Below, one piece after another: positions 13,986 through 29,092 of a stretch of 64,000 nucleotides of DNA. Each line of letters starts with the position of its first letter. The first letter of the stretch is position 1. The notes beneath the pieces are model-generated. The model was not told where the DNA came from and did not search any database. It saw nothing but the letters and a program-made list of their open reading frames with translations. Source of the stretch: Mesocentrotus franciscanus (taxonomy: Eukaryota > Echinodermata > Echinoidea > Camarodonta > Strongylocentrotidae); assembly GCA_037976565.1 (NCBI GenBank), contig CP137666.1:9046592-9110591 (forward strand). The letters run 5' to 3'. Both the position numbers and the translations under genes were made by a program.

Positions 13986-15364
13986 GTCACCCTCATTATC
14001 CCCTCTTTGCCCAATTTTCAAGCTCTATCTGTAATCGATTCTTCCGCAACTCTCTCCTCCTGCCCGCCAATAAGGCAACCCTTAACCATCATCGGGCTCA
14101 TCCCAGGACTCCAGAATGGCAGCCCAAATATGCATGAAATGTAAACACATCAAGAAAACAAACCTCGGTCGCTAGCTCATAATTACTCCAGCATTTAGCG
14201 GTGTGATGAAATACAAATAGGAGATCAACACTGTGGAGTCGCATCTCCCTAAAAACCTATTGTCCAACTTCTCTATCAGGGGAGGCACTTTTCATGACGA
14301 TATCAAGGACACTGAAAGCTTTAGCATTGATTGGGTAGGAAAACAGTCTGGTCTGTGTAATTAAAGAGAAACTTTATTCTGAATTCATGTAAAAGGCAAT
14401 GATGTACTTCATAAGCTCAATTCTGAATGAAACTTTCATGAACTATGCAAGAGGTCCCAGACTCATAAATGCTTCATTGCACACAAAATTATTGAATCAT
14501 AACTTACAATTCTTGCAATTTGCAAATTTTCTTGCCTGGAACATAGCTAACATCAACAATTTTCAAAATTGTCATAATGTAAAAAAAAGGTTTTAAATGG
14601 TTTTAAAAAGGTTTACGGTTGAACTGCAAAAAAATAATAATTTTTTAAGGAAAAAATCTCCTTTATAATTTTAACATTTGGCAGCTCTCACTCTTCAGTT
14701 TACCCTAAAGTTTGGTCAAATAATCCTTTTGTAGAATAATCTGAAGGAAAAAAAAGTTCATGAAAGAAGTCAGGTTAATAAAAATTTGAAGTGCAGGCAC
14801 CCTTGTGTTAACCAGATCTTGTATTAGTCTCTCTTCAAGCAAACAAGGAGCCAGGAGGGTAAAAGCACGAACTTGAGCTGGCCGGAGAATTAATAAAAGG
14901 AATGCAGCGCATAGACTGAGTAAACATTAGTCGCATTTGCTAGGTGGGGATCGAAGGTGCATCGCTCTAAAAAGAAGGAAAAAACGATCGAAAGTGAGAG
15001 ACATCAGTTGGTCAAAGAGGGGAGGGATGCTTCTAGAGGAGGAGCAGTACTGAAGATTCCTATAGTAATATTACTGGTTGTTTTGTGTTCAATACCCCCA
15101 CTCATCTTCATCCATTTTCACTTGTTTTGGCCTTTGAATGGTATATGGATACATATTTACAATTGAATATTACCTTTAAATAACAGCATTTTTTCATGAA
15201 TTCTTTCTAAAGCTATGCATAGGTGCATGAAGGAAAAATATTTACATGTGAAATATCACATTTAGTATTGGCCTTTCATTACAAATTCTTCCTGCACACA
15301 TTAACACTTGATGAAATTCATCAGAAAGGAATCATTGTAGAGCAAATGGAGCATACAGATGTAC

Positions 15365-15446
15365 AAAGAAACAAATTTTGAAGAGGTCAACTGACCTGAC
15401 AGCTAGCCAATCATCAGTGTGCGCTCATGATAAGCTCCACCCAGTT
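15365..15446 (+). repeat. dispersed repeat C, copy 1
   Basis: Contains TTTTGAAGAGGTCAACTGAC and AGCCAATCATCAGT. It is present in inverted orientation at 18781-18862, with weaker similarity extending about 60 bases on each side. Confidence 0.75.
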
Positions 15447-16017
15447 ATATGATATTTTTACACTACGACATTCAGACTAGAGTAGGGTACTACCGGGTAA
15501 TTATTTGTCAATTTTTTGTTTAAAACGATGATCGAACAGGAGTTTTGCTATACAATGTCTTTTTACAATGTTTCTTTATACAAAATTTAGACTAGGGAAA
15601 AAAATTAAGTACATATCATACAGCTATACGATTCTTGTTTATCTATACGATGAATCCTGGTAGTATGAATGCAATGTGTTTTTGAAAAAATTGAGCCTTC
15701 GATAGCTGGGCTCGTATCCTAAAATCATGATGCACAATTACAAAAATAAATCATGGTTATCCCTCCTAGTGACAAGTGTAGAAATTTACAATTCATTTTG
15801 AACTTTGGAAATGTCAGAAAATTTCCTGGGGCTGAAAAATAGGGAGTGGGAGGAATTTTGGTATATCCATAGGGAAGTCATATCACATCATACTTTCTCT
15901 TCTTTTTTATAAGTTCTGTTGGAAATACCAATGTCATAGGCTGGTGAATGTTTATGCAAACAAAGTATTAGAATTGACATGTGTTTTCCTTTGAAGTCAA
16001 GGTCATGAATATTGTGC

Positions 16018-16042
16018 GGTGGGGGGGGGTTCTTTCTTTCTT

Positions 16043-16083
<41 letters not shown>
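16018..16083 (+). repeat. G9, (TTCT)n, (CT)n compound microsatellite
   Basis: A G run followed by TTTC units and then a pure CT run. Confidence 0.92.
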
Positions 16084-16087
<4 letters not shown>

Positions 16088-18780
16088 TTCGCTTTTCTTT
16101 CTTTTGAAACTAGAAGTATTTCAATTGTTTATCATTGAATAAATCTAGAGGTATGAATGAAGTGGTAGTAGCCACTTCTAGTTCCAAGATGATGTTTGGC
16201 ATGTTTATATTTCTCCATTTTATACTCTTTGTTCAAATGAAATTCCCTTCCTTCTCCTTCAAAGATTTTCTCTCATCTCTTTCTTACTTCTGTCTCTCTG
16301 CCCCTTTTTAAGCTTTCCTTTCTTTTTTTCTTTTTTTTTCTTCTCTATTCCTCAAAATTGTACTGCAAAGTTTACTGTTATATGATCAGAGCAGTGACAG
16401 TGGAATTCAAGAGGAAGTTTGTCAACATGAAATTATGTACACAGAGTGAAGTCGATAGTCCTGAATATATGACAAACGATAATATCTTAATTCACATCTC
16501 CTTGCTAGTCACAACCATTTTTTTTTCAATCTGTTTCATTACGATTTTTTCTAGTAGTATACACAAGACCTTAAAACACTAAACCTGAAGTACAAAAAAG
16601 TTTATTTTGTCTTCCTATTTACAATCACACAGTGTCCAAAGCTCAATTCTGCAGACAATAAACCATGCATATTTTCCACTTGCTTCCTGTAATTCATACA
16701 CAAGTTCCCTATAACTTTGGTAATATGTGTTTTCTGCATATTTTCTTTTTCTTAAAACCCAAGCAATAAACTTGATTATTTAAGAAGAAATACATTCTGA
16801 CTCTTGTAAGCCCAGTACTTTTGTTGATGCTAACATGACCAAAAGTTCTGTTCAAAGAAATTTCATTCTCTTGCATCTGATCATACATTGTATAAATCTT
16901 TAAACAAAATTAAAACAATCAACGGGTCTGTAGCAAACTTTTATCCAAACAAAACAGAGCTACAGTAGATGTGAACTTAAAAGTATTTGACAATCGTAAA
17001 TCTCCTCTTCATCTCAGCTATTCCTACAGACCCCCAACCAAATCCCCTGACCCCATTCCACCTCTCATTTCATTTTTCTTCCTTTCTTCATCTATCCCCC
17101 TTTCCCCCTACCCTTCTGTGGACTCTGGCAACTATTTCTTCAAGCTGCGAGCAAACATGGATATTGCTTCCTTGCCCCAATTCCCGTCTAGAAGTGAACA
17201 GTCAATACTTGGACCCATAAGGTACACAAGATTGCCGAGTCAACTGGGAAACATGAATCAGGCAGGAAAAAATACATACTGCCCTCCTTTCCCTCGCTTT
17301 CTACCCCCCGCTACCACGAACCCCTGATCGTATCTCCGGTGCCCTCCCATCTCGCTTTTTTTTTTCTTCATCTCATCTGCCACCACCTTAACTATATGAA
17401 ATCCTCTTGGCTCCCCTTGATCTACATTTTTGCCCTCACCATCTTCTTTTCTCTCATTCACTTCCATTCTCTTCTAGGCATTCCTTTTCCTCGTATCTTC
17501 CAGCAGTATTGATTTTGTTCAGAACTTAAACAGTTGTCAAAGTATACATCCATACTTGAATTTTCAATGTTCCATTTTCTTCCGCCAGTCTCCTCCACTT
17601 CTCTCATTATGTCTTCCCTTTATCATCCTTCTATCAATCACGTGTTTTAATCTTGCAATTTTCTGTACAAGAAATCCTCAAATGCTAATGAGCCCTTCAC
17701 GACAGTCCTCATTATTTTTGCTCCAGTATTGCCCTTTTTGATCAACTCTTACATTGCAGCCTCAATTTTCTTTCGGGATTGGACAAATCCCCCAAATATA
17801 CATTGTTCTGTAGTCATTCTACCTCATGTCCGCCATGTCTGCCATGAGGTGTTAAAGTTGTGTTTCTTATTAACCAAATCTTCTTTTTTGCAATTACATG
17901 CGGTGCGTTCTTATTGCACTCTTAATTTCCTTTAAAGAATGATTGAAATCCACAATGAACTTCCATTGACTTTTAACTTGGAACAATGCATTTCTCTCCC
18001 CATCCTATTCTCTCTCCCCTCTGTAACCCTCTTCATCCATCCTTCACTTTTCAAGTCTCTTTTGTTTTTCTCATAACTGCATAAACCTGAGATCCTTGCT
18101 ACAGCATTTTTTGGACCGGATGAATTATGAAAGAGACTCATGATTTCAATGTTAATTACATTCAGTAGTCAGTAATACCCATGGAACACAAAAAGACCAC
18201 ATAGATTGGAATTGCCCAAAATATTCTTGATCTATAAAAGATCATATATTCATTCATTCATCTTTCCATCCCATAATGACTACCAATGTATATTTGTTTT
18301 GTGAATATTTGTCAAAGCTGTTGATACTGCTAGTGTCCACTACAGATAGCATTACTCAAGGCATCCATATTTGCACTGATTTTTGCAAAATGCATCCGAC
18401 ATCCGCCATGTATTTGCAAACCTAATGTACTTTTTGGCTAAATGCATTTGGAACAGTGGAGAAAGTAAAGATCATTGTAAATGAACATTTATACTCTTTT
18501 GTTTATTTTTCTTCTATCGCGGCATGATGGCACCATGCTCTACGCTTCCTCTTGAAGTCTGATCCTCATTCATACTACCAAAATTCATTATTTAGCTATA
18601 CGAAAGTGTATTTTATGATAAGTAATTAGTATTTCTAGCCTGAATGTTGAGTAATGAAACAAAAATTAGTATTAGCACATAGCGAAATGCATTTTTGAGC
18701 ATTGCTTTGAATGAAAAGTCAAAAGAGAATCAAGTTTCCATTCTTGTCTGAACTTCGCATCAAACAAAAACTGTATATTA

Positions 18781-18862
18781 AACTGGGCGGGGCTTATTGT
18801 GAGAGCGTACTGATGATTGGCCAGCTGTCATGTCAATTGACCTCTTCAAAACTAGTTTCTTT
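18781..18862 (-). repeat. dispersed repeat C, copy 2 (inverted)
   Basis: The reverse complement reads TTTTGAAGAGGTCAATTGAC and GGCCAATCATCAGT, matching 15365-15446 at most positions. The two copies face each other across 3.3 kb. Confidence 0.75.
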
Positions 18863-19107
18863 ACAACCTGTTACTTAATATGATACCCCTTTTCACATCT
18901 CTACGACCCTTCTGATTCTTAATATGGCGTTTCTTCGCACAAGTTTTGTATGAATTATAACTAGTCTGAACAGGCATTATGAAGATCTGCAATGAATATC
19001 CCAGAAAGAAAGCAGGCGCCTTCGATCAAGGAAGGTGACATGTACAGCTGTACTGATGTTAATGATAACAGGCTGAATGGATGGGATAGAGGAGGGAAAA
19101 TGCATAA

Positions 19108-19200
19108 ATTAGAGACGGAGAGACGGAGAGAGTGTGCAAGAGAGATGCAGAGAGATGGACAGAGATTAACAGAGAGAGAGAAAGAGATGGAAAGAGAGAT

Positions 19201-19233
<33 letters not shown>

Positions 19234-19465
19234 CAGAGAGAGATGTAGAAAGGAGGAAGATGAAGAGAGTTGGGGAAAATGAGAGAAAGAGAGAGTGTGT
19301 GTGTGTCTGAGAGAGAGAGAGAGAGAGAGCGTGCAAGTGAGATGAACATAGGCAAGAGATAGAGATGGAGAGATGAAGAGAAATGGAGAGAGAGAGATGA
19401 AGACAGTGAGTGTCAGACTTGCATGATTGATGGAAGGAGAAAAGCTGATGGAGAGTGAGAGAGAC
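19108..19465 (+). repeat. GA-rich imperfect microsatellite
   Basis: About 360 bases of GA, GAGA-C and GT units, purine-rich on the plus strand. Confidence 0.92.
19409..19455 (+). repeat. flank of GA microsatellite shared with 52338
   Basis: AGTGTCAGACTTGCATGATT and GGAGAAAAGCTGA adjoin the GA-rich block 19108-19465. The same words adjoin the GA block at 52338-52505, so the microsatellite travels with, or arose in, a dispersed repeat. Confidence 0.75.
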
Positions 19466-21100
19466 ATACACACACACACACAAGACTAAAATATTAAGAG
19501 CCATTTTAAGTTACAATGTGGTAGGATATCAACATAGAGATGAAAATGTAGAAATTGAAATATTAAAAGATAACAGGCACACAGAGACAAAAGGGAGAGG
19601 AAATAAGTAAAGATAACAGGAGAGAAAAGAGATAAGATTGGGTTGTGAAGGAATGGAAAACATAAGTATGATTTAAGATAGATAGATAGAAGGAGAAATA
19701 AGACTGGTGTAGGTTCAAAATTCAAAGGAAAACAGACTGAGGAAGATGGGTCACAAGAAGAAAGGTCAGGTAGAATATGTGAAAAGTGAACATGAGATAG
19801 AAGGAGATGAATGAAGATGAGCAACTGGCATGAGTAACTAGAGGATAGGATCAAAATTGAGGGCACTAACATGTGTAAACTTTACAACACCCTAGTCCGC
19901 AATATACCCCTCTCAAGAAGGCACAATTTGTGTAAAATTTTACTGCAGGGTTCGGGTCAGAGCAAGAGGAATAATTTCCTTTTGCTTCATTTTAATGTCC
20001 CCACTCCTGAGCAGCTGCACTTCTCAAAGCCACGTCCTGTAGTAAATTGCGTTTTGGGTCCATTAATCAATACTCTTTACACAATGTACTCATGGTTAGT
20101 CTGGCTACATCTACATGTTTAGTTTTATTGTCTTCTTTCTTTATGTATACATCAGATAAATGTCAAGTGTTTCACTCCCCCTCCCCAGTACAATAAGTTA
20201 ATCTAACAAATGTACTACAGTATATGTATATATGTAATCACTACATGTTATATCATTTCCTTCAGCTTAATTTTAATCTCTTTTACACTGTAATAGCAAT
20301 TGTGGTTATGAAATTATTTCACATTTAAAAGAAAAAGAAATTCCAATGAGTCCTGGACATAAGCATTTCATTGTTTTTATGAACATTCTGATTTTTAATT
20401 CAACTATTTGATAGAGTATCATGATCAGTTTGTCTGTGTTTTTTTCTTCTTTTTTTTTCTTCAAAAAGTAAATAAAAGGATTCAATTCCTTGATCTAATA
20501 TAGGACTAAAGAAGGAAACAAGTTAATTCTTTCCCTGCCCATATTTTCTTAAATCCTAAATTTCTGCATCATTTCATATTTTGCATCATATTTCAAATGT
20601 TTTTGACCATGTATCACAGAATGTCATGGCACTCGTATTCAAAGTTTACAGTGTCTGCACAATGATCGTTCTGGGTGGAAAGTCATATCCTTTTTATGTC
20701 ATTTCATAACAAAGCTATATGAAATGTAATATTTAATTAACTTGATGTATAGTTGATAGAAAACTTGACAGTTGTGAAAGTATCTCGTATTTAATACTTC
20801 ATAAATTGTACCATTAATTTGTAGATATTTATAGCAATGTTCATAATATTATTACAATGTACTTCCTAATTGAAATTTATTAGAAAATATCATTCATTAA
20901 TGCTTGGAATTGCCCTTTATTTAAGTAAAACATGACAGGTTGAATACAAAAATGATCAAGAAAGTTTTACTCCACCCTTCCAACTTTTGTTTTTATACCC
21001 CTATCAGATACGAAAAGCTCCACCAAGATTTCTAATGCTAATCAACAAATTTAAATTACAGAATTATAATACCATCTCTGTTATCTGTAATACAGCTTAA

Positions 21101-21493
21101 AGAGAAGGTTGAGTTCTGGGAAGAGGTGAAAAATAATTTGTGAGCGTTATCATTGTATAATTTTGTGTGGAAGAACATCAGAAAACAAATGTTCCCTGAA
21201 ATGCATGGCTCTTCAAAATTCAAATGCCTTAATATTTTAAATATCGCATGTAACATCATAAAAATCGGGACAGATTTTTATGCCACATGTTCGTGTAGTC
21301 CCATATATATACATCTTTCTGTGTACAGTGCTTGAAACTTTACCAAGACTGAGCCAAATTTCTTATCATTTTGATGATTCCAGAACCTTGCAGTACAGAC
21401 CAATACTTTCATGCTAGATGATCAACCTTTTCTGATCAATTCCACAACGTTTAATTCACAATGCAATCGCATGACCAGAACTCAACATTAACT
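21101..21493. mobile_element. nonautonomous DNA element, family B copy 1 (TTAA flanks)
   Basis: Bounded by TTAA at 21097-21100 and 21494-21497. The termini share GTTGAGTTCTGG in inverted orientation, beginning with AG. The last 180 bases (21299-21480) match 41711-41888 closely. TTAA target duplication is a piggyBac trait, so a piggyBac-like MITE is inferred. No coding capacity. Confidence 0.75.
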
Positions 21494-22498
21494 TTAAGAA
21501 TAAGAAAATTACCATTCTACAAGTATTAATTGGAAGGAGTGTACCCATTTCTCTCGACCTCAAACACTGTGATGCCTGCATCAAAAACACTGATTTAGCT
21601 AGGCTTTGCAGTTTGCACATAATTATAAAAGTGACATTTAACCAACTAGTATCAATTTATTCTGTATTTGTTGAAGGATCGGCTGTGCTTTTCCTTCTTT
21701 TTCATTTATATAATATTTTTGGTTAATGGCAACAGATGAGATAGAAAGGAAATAACGTGATGATTAAGAATAAGTCCATCTTTGGAATGCATAACTCAAA
21801 AATATGGTTTATATGAATCCACTGAAGAAAAGATTGATAGAGAATACAAAACAGGGGGAACAAATTATAACTTAGATCTGCCCAAGTCCTGAGTTTATTT
21901 TAGGTTTTATTTCTCAAACTGCTCATTATGATGGAAATATATACGTGTAGCTGATAGGAATTAGAGATCTTTCTAATGATATTTTTCTTAATCTGACAAT
22001 TTTATTTGGGGCTGTAGGGAGTTTTGTGGCAGCTTTTACATTTACATTGTGCATTTGATTCTTGATACAATCATCTCATACATACAATTAATAAATAACT
22101 TAAGATTCTGATAAGTAATATCAGATAAATATAAATACAAGTGCTTTCTTAATATCAATGTTTTTAAATGATAACAACAAAGATGTAATGGACATGATAG
22201 CAAACAAGAGTCAAAAATAAAATCTGGTATGAGCAAAAGACTTAATAATCAAAAAGAAAAGTTTTTTTTCTCCTTCAAATATCATGTTACAGAAATGAGA
22301 GATGAAAGGGTAAGCAGTATAGTTGATAGATTGGAGTCTTGAAATAGCACAGCTTATCATGATATAGCTGCTTGTCCATTCAACATCTACATGCATTCCA
22401 TTAATAAAATGATGGACAGTTGCATGCCAGCAGGAATAAATTGCCATCAAATTAAAGTTGTTTTGAAAATCAACACGAAACACTTGGAATCACATGCT

Positions 22499-22633
22499 GG
22501 CTGCATTGAAATTTTTAAAAGCCTGTTTGTTTGGGTTTTCTACCCAAGCTAATTAGATCTAATACTTTACACCAAAAGCAGACTGCATTATTCAAAAAAG
22601 CCTGTTTGTTTTGGTTTTCTACCCAAGCTAATT
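22499..22633 (+). repeat. 79-bp tandem duplication
   Basis: GCCTGTTTGTTTGGGTTTTC plus TACCCAAGCTAATT occurs at about 22518-22554 and 22597-22633, each preceded by a CTGCATT word. Period about 79. Confidence 0.8.
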
Positions 22634-24666
22634 CAATCCATTTCTAAACACTTTCTCTCGTTATGTCATTGCTAATCACATGGGCGATTTGACGGGTGGA
22701 CGGACAGAGAGAAAGCGAGAGATAGGCAGCCAAGATAGGCAGCCAAGGTAGGGATACCGATCTAGAACCGTTACGAAGTGCACACAGCAAGCTCCCAATT
22801 GCAGCCCTAATGCCAGGAATGGCAGATATGCATTACACATGTGGGGAGGGTCATCCAGGTTAAACTAAGACATCTCCATGGTATGCGTATTACGCCTAAC
22901 ACGCTCCACGTTATGCATTCAGATGGCTATCAAGTTCACGCCATGTCTGAGTTTGTTGCCCATCGCCGTCATAACAAAGAAATTAATATTTCAGTGAATG
23001 GAAATGGCAGACCATTCGATTGAAATGACCTACACAACAAGAACTTACATTACATGTATAGTTCATTACATAGAAATGAAAAGGAAGAGAATGAAAAGAA
23101 AAGGAAAATGAAAGACGAAAGATATAAAATGTGAATTGGAAGAAACACTGAATGCTGGATACAAACATTAATTTATGGAGCAATTTATAAACACGTCTTC
23201 TTTTTCCTCAATTATTAGAATATGGAGATGAAAGGAATCAAGCCTACACAGGGATAATTGAGAACATTAAAACAGGGTATCCATTGGTATATAAAGCCTA
23301 ACTGGTCTATAGACATTATTATGGGTATAATAATAATCTAAAACTCTTTATTCCAGTAGCGTCAGAATAATTCAAAAGGTCTGAAATGTTATAACTTATA
23401 TTGTTGGAGCAAAATTACTGTATCTAAGTGTCAAAATAAAGCAAGACACTGAAAAATAAAGATATTAATATTTCACAAATTTATAGACTTGAATTTCTTA
23501 CCGCAAGATGACTGCACCTACATTTAGGGATGTACTTTTTGCATACATGTACAGTCTTCATCTAATATTCTACTCTCATAGGATGCATTTAAATAGAACA
23601 ATAGCAAATCATAACCTCTCTTTATCCCTTTCTTTCTTCTTTTATTCCCTTTAAATGGTAAACATTAAAAACTCATCAAACTAACTGATTACCCAGACTT
23701 CAGTCAAATTCTAAAGCTGTTGTAAGACCTCTACCTCTACGAAAAGGAAAAACAAAAACAACCCCAAGTAATGGTAGCATTATTGCTGGGAGCTACTTAC
23801 AATACCCATACATATTTCAAAAACATCACCCTATAATAAATCCATCCCGTTTATTCCCAGTACAGGGCAGATTTTGACAATTGGCATCACTGATGAACTC
23901 CGATGACCTCTAGTCCGCACTTTACCTGCTAACACAGTGCTCATGGATCAGACTGCTAGCTCTGCCTGCTGACGTTTTTGCTCAGAGAATGTACTTTTAT
24001 GGGCATAGTGCAGCACAGGGGTAAGAGCAGGCTTTTCTGAGGCTATGGTATTTTTAGGGACTTGGCTTTTACAGAAAGGGGAAGGCTGCCAAGTACACTT
24101 TGCATAGCTGATAAAATGTCTTGATAAAATGTCTTGATAAAATGCTTGGAGCTTAAAAGCAGGAATTCACAGTTTATGATGCAAGTGTATTATCGTGTTT
24201 GGAGATGGAAAGGGGCACTTTTCGGCTTATGAGACTTAATCGCCACTTAAAAATCTCTCCCTGGGAAATTGTTTACAGCAACACTGATTAAAACTTGCTT
24301 TTCGAGTTATCAATGTCCAAATGAAAGATTTGTTGTATACTAGTATAATGCAAGGTAATAAATAGAGGATCTCAATTACCAGTAAACAAGTTTTTTCATG
24401 GGAGCATGAAATAGCTCAGCAGTTTAAAAAGAAACAATGAACAGTAAAATACAACTAAATTGATTATCAAAAAAAGATTGCTTACAAGATTTTTTTTTAT
24501 TCAAAGATACCATTCCATGATCAAAATAAAGTGTATTCACTTTCAAGTTGCATTCAAATGTACTTTCCACATCATGTTACATACATCTAATTTTAATTCA
24601 ATTCATTATTCATGCATGGATTGACAGTCCCCATCATTTGTCCTTGTGCATATTCGTCTTTTCAGC

Positions 24667-24890
<224 letters not shown>

Positions 24891-27800
24891 TCTTGTCTGA
24901 ATTAATAGCATAAGGTAACTGAATTCAATTATGTCAGCACACTGTACTCCCTATCGTTGCTAGATAATTCTATCTTAACTAAAATTGCTCACTTCAGCAT
25001 GAACACTCGCTTGCATTGGGGCCCCGTAGAAAACTATACATGTGTGATATTGTATCAGAGTCTTGACGTGACAGCACCTGCATGCTACCACTCTATCCTC
25101 ACCCACTGAAAAAGTGACAAAAATATTGCAGGAATATCAATAAAGTGGTGTAGAGCAGGTGAAATCAGATCCCCTGCACATCATCAGCCTCATCGGTGCA
25201 GTGACGGCCCAAACGCTTCAATCATACACAGTGCGGGACCCTGCTAGAACGGGTCTTGCATTTGAACTCCAGCTAATGTGAAATTGGATTCCGCGTCCCG
25301 GCTCGTCCGCGTATTTCTCCTGCCTCCCGTGGCGGACACTGCACCCCGATTCAATCATGGATGCAAGCATCGCGTTGCCACATGGGACACCCCGAAAAGT
25401 GATCCTACCGGTTTCTTCTTCACTCGTTTCACCTCTTTCCTACCCCCACCCCGAATCCATACCATCAATCTCAGCCACATTTTAATATTTCTTTTAGTTT
25501 AATGTTTCACTCCCCTTTTGTTTCAATTATTGAAGATGGCGTCATCCCTTATCTGATCGCTAATAGTGACGCATCTTAAGTTACCACCACGTTTTGGTAG
25601 CTGCCTCAGCGCCACATTGCACTCGGGGGCCCAAGAATCTAATCCATCTTCCACCTACCTCTCCCTACTCTCTGAGCTGCAATCTCATTTGCCCTAGAAA
25701 CCAATTTCTAGTGAGCTAGGGTTACTCAATAGGTGCTAGAGAACAAAATTTGGTAATGACCATTAATAGAATAATTTTGGCTTGTTTTTGTAGCACGCAG
25801 TGTAGGAGACGTGCGGAGCTACACGATCTCGCACTATGCCTCATGAGATGAGTTCTACTTCCAACGGTTCAATATGTGATATATGCTGAATCTTTCACAT
25901 TATTGACTACAACTATCTTATATCCTTTCCATGATCTATTAGCTGACTATTAGCAGATAATCATGCCAAATAATGAAGTACCAGAAAGTCAGAAACTGAA
26001 AATTATGGGAATTCACTTATCTCTGTCATCTATGTTTATTCAATCAATGATCAAAATATGCAGGACCTAGTATAATTTTGCTTCCGGAGCTTGCATGGAA
26101 AGGACCCCTGCAGCCATCCAAGTTTTTGTTTTTGTTTTGTCCACAATTGTCAAGTTTTAACACCCCTAAAAAGCACTAATATTAAACTATTTTGCCGGTT
26201 GCATTCAAATAAAAAAATGAATAACACAACAGGGTAATTATGTCCCTCACAAATTCACAAACAATTTTTTTTTGAAGAGACAAATAGATATCTCACTCAC
26301 TATCAGTAATTCATTCTTTATTCAAAACCATCTATCATAAGAGTGTGCAACATTCTTGCTTTCAGATTAATTTTTTTTTTAAATCAACTGCACTTTCATA
26401 TATTTTTAATATACCCATGTGATAACTTTAACTTTCAAAATGCCAGAATCAAGCATACATTGCAAAGATGGAATATAATGCTAATACATACATGTACATG
26501 TATCATAGAGTGGTTATTTTCATGAGAATCACCCAACATTTGATTGTCTAGCAGGATTCCCTGATGTGAGGGGGTGTGTTCTCACTTTGCTTATAGGATA
26601 TCATCAGACACGTGTACAGTGATGAAGTAGAACACACTAATCAATGTCTCTTTTAATTCATTAGATTCTACATACAGAACCAAATGAGTGAGTGAAAACA
26701 ATCAGGAAAATAGGAAGTCTGAAATGAATGAGAAAAATACCTAACCAGAATTCTCATGAGCGAAATACTAATTCTATATTTATCAATTTTAGCTAACCAC
26801 TTAAACGTCAGCCGGAAAAAAAGGGGAAAAAAAGGGGAAAAAATGCGCGGTCATTCAACTCCCCTACATTTGAGCTAATAAAACCTTGCCAGAGATGGAG
26901 GCGAGAACAGTAAATCAGACAAAGTAAATCATACAAGCTAAAAGGGAATTTGCTAAAATTGTGACTTTGATATCACAACTTATGAGCAATGCAACTTCAA
27001 AGATATTTAAAAAGAAGTAAGTCTAATTCAAACTTATTTGATAAAAGATATTCATTTCTGGATAAAGTAATAAATTCTGACAATTTGAAAAATCTTGAGA
27101 AGTGACACACTTCACAATGTAGTGCAGGTTTTATATATGTAGTAACAAATCATCAAAAGAACTATTCTTTTAGAGAGATTTTACCGAAAAATAACAAATT
27201 AAACTCGATGAAAAGGGGGAAAAAATCATTCCATGAGGGCATGAACCAGTATTGAGAAAACAAAATTAATTCTACAGACATGGCTAATATATATGTCTAC
27301 AAAACTGTTCAAAACTTTTTTGATGAAAGATATCAGCACTCTGATTATTCTTATATTAATGTTACTGAGTCTGAAATACTTCAGTTGCATGGTTATATTG
27401 AGAATATGGTATTATGCATAGATCTTCATTCTGCATTCAAAATGTAAAACAATGCAATCATATATATATTTTTACATTTTTCACTTGATGTTCTTGCCCA
27501 AATGAGTAATTGTTAATTGTTGACGTAAGCTTTTTTATTGGTATGTTCATTATATCATGCTTTCATTTCCTGACTAAATTGATGTGAGCTACATGTACAG
27601 TTAACAACTAAATTATTCATACCCCTTGTAAATTTGATGTTTTTAACATTTTCCTAACTCAAGAATGAAAGGTGGACTGGTTGAATTAAGACTTTTGTTG
27701 AATACTTTTTGATGCAAGCTTTAATGTGTGTCACTTTATCAAGAAACATACATTTGGACAAATCATTTTTCACATACTTTAACAAAATTACAAAACTTGG

Positions 27801-28934
27801 TAAGGGTATGAATTATGAATAATGAAGTTGGTACATTTAAACACAGGTCTTGTCATTTGAAGTGTTATGCATCAAAGATATCTCGGTGGGCTAAACTGTA
27901 TTTTCAGGGATTTTTTAAAGAAAGGGCTTGAGAGGTTCAGTTCAAGACTCAATAAGGGAGAATGAAATGTATTTAAAAGAAGCCTCCATGAGCTATAAAT
28001 TTATGGGAAGTTCAAAGGCCAATGGCAGAGAAAACAGAAACCCAACTATCCCTTTGTTGTGTATAGTGTAAATAACTAATCAATTATCTAGATGAGAAAT
28101 TCTTTCTAATAAGAACAGAGATCTAACTGTACATATCACAACAAAGCAGCAAATCGAGGCAAACACCTCCACCCTACACTGCACACACAAACCCCCCATA
28201 AATCCCTTCGCGTGCCGAAACAAAAGCCACAGCATCTTGATAATAGCAACAGCTAAGAGAGCCCTTTCTGGAAACGCATTGTGCAGTTCTTCCTGGCGAC
28301 TTGACGCTTTTATGACAGATGACAAAGAACGTTTGGACAAAAAAGGCGGTTTATACCTCACTACTGTATTATTTTTGTGTATGGATACTAGGCTATAGAG
28401 TGCATTTGCAGTGCAAAATTTGAACCAAGGTTACCCCGTTTATGAATGGCTTGACATGCTGTGTGGAGAGGATAGGGGGGCCAGTTTGTTCACTTTGTTG
28501 TTTGGTACTGGTAGTTGTAGGGGTATTAATCACAGTCACATGTTTCTGGCTTTGTATTGTGTTGAATTGGTAGGAAAGCAGATATTCAGGCTTTATGAAA
28601 TTTGTGCAGAGGGGTGTAAATGCACATATGAATGAGACCACATGATGAAATTTGTTCTACAAACTGTCAATGTGTCCTCTTGTGGGCTAGGTCTGACCAG
28701 GCAAAGTACATTGTGTAGAGTTCTACTTGTATACCTACTTACATTAATACTAATAGCCATTCAAACATTAAAGCTACTGCAAGTGTTTGTGTTACTAGTA
28801 ATGCTTTCAGAGCAAATATACAAGCTTGTAAGCTTGCAAGATTGTGGAGCCTGGGGGAGCTGGGGGTACCTACAACCTATCTGTATGTGATGGTTATTTT
28901 TACCTGACTGCTAAGAAAGCATAAATGCTTGTAA

Positions 28935-29092
28935 GTAAGCAACCAGACGGACGGCGGCTTTAGGTCCTCTCCGAGGGACCTGGTAGTGAGGATTAATGCC
29001 TTACCAAAGGGCACTATCGCATCGACTTGGTTTCGAACCCGGGTCACCGGATTACGAGACCACTGCTCTACCAACTGAGCTATCGCGCTGTC
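28935..29092 (-). mobile_element. tRNA-derived SINE (minus strand)
   Basis: On the minus strand from 29092: GCGCGATAGCTCAGTTGGTA with an ideal A box (29082-29071), then B box GGGTTCGAAACC (29040-29029), followed by a body including a TCCCTCGGAGAGGACC stretch. The tRNA half is well preserved, but there is no CCA end and the tail runs on, so it is a SINE rather than a tRNA gene. Confidence 0.82.

Noticed and set aside
13653..14144. Poly-His, poly-Asp and poly-Met open frames on both strands
   Set aside because: All are readings of the ATC/ACC microsatellite.
18961..19504. Ser/Leu-rich frames with signal-peptide-like starts
   Set aside because: Translations of the GA/CT microsatellite.
28935..29092. 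tRNA gene on the minus strand
   Set aside because: A and B boxes are good, but the acceptor stem does not close and SINE body sequence follows, so it is called a SINE.
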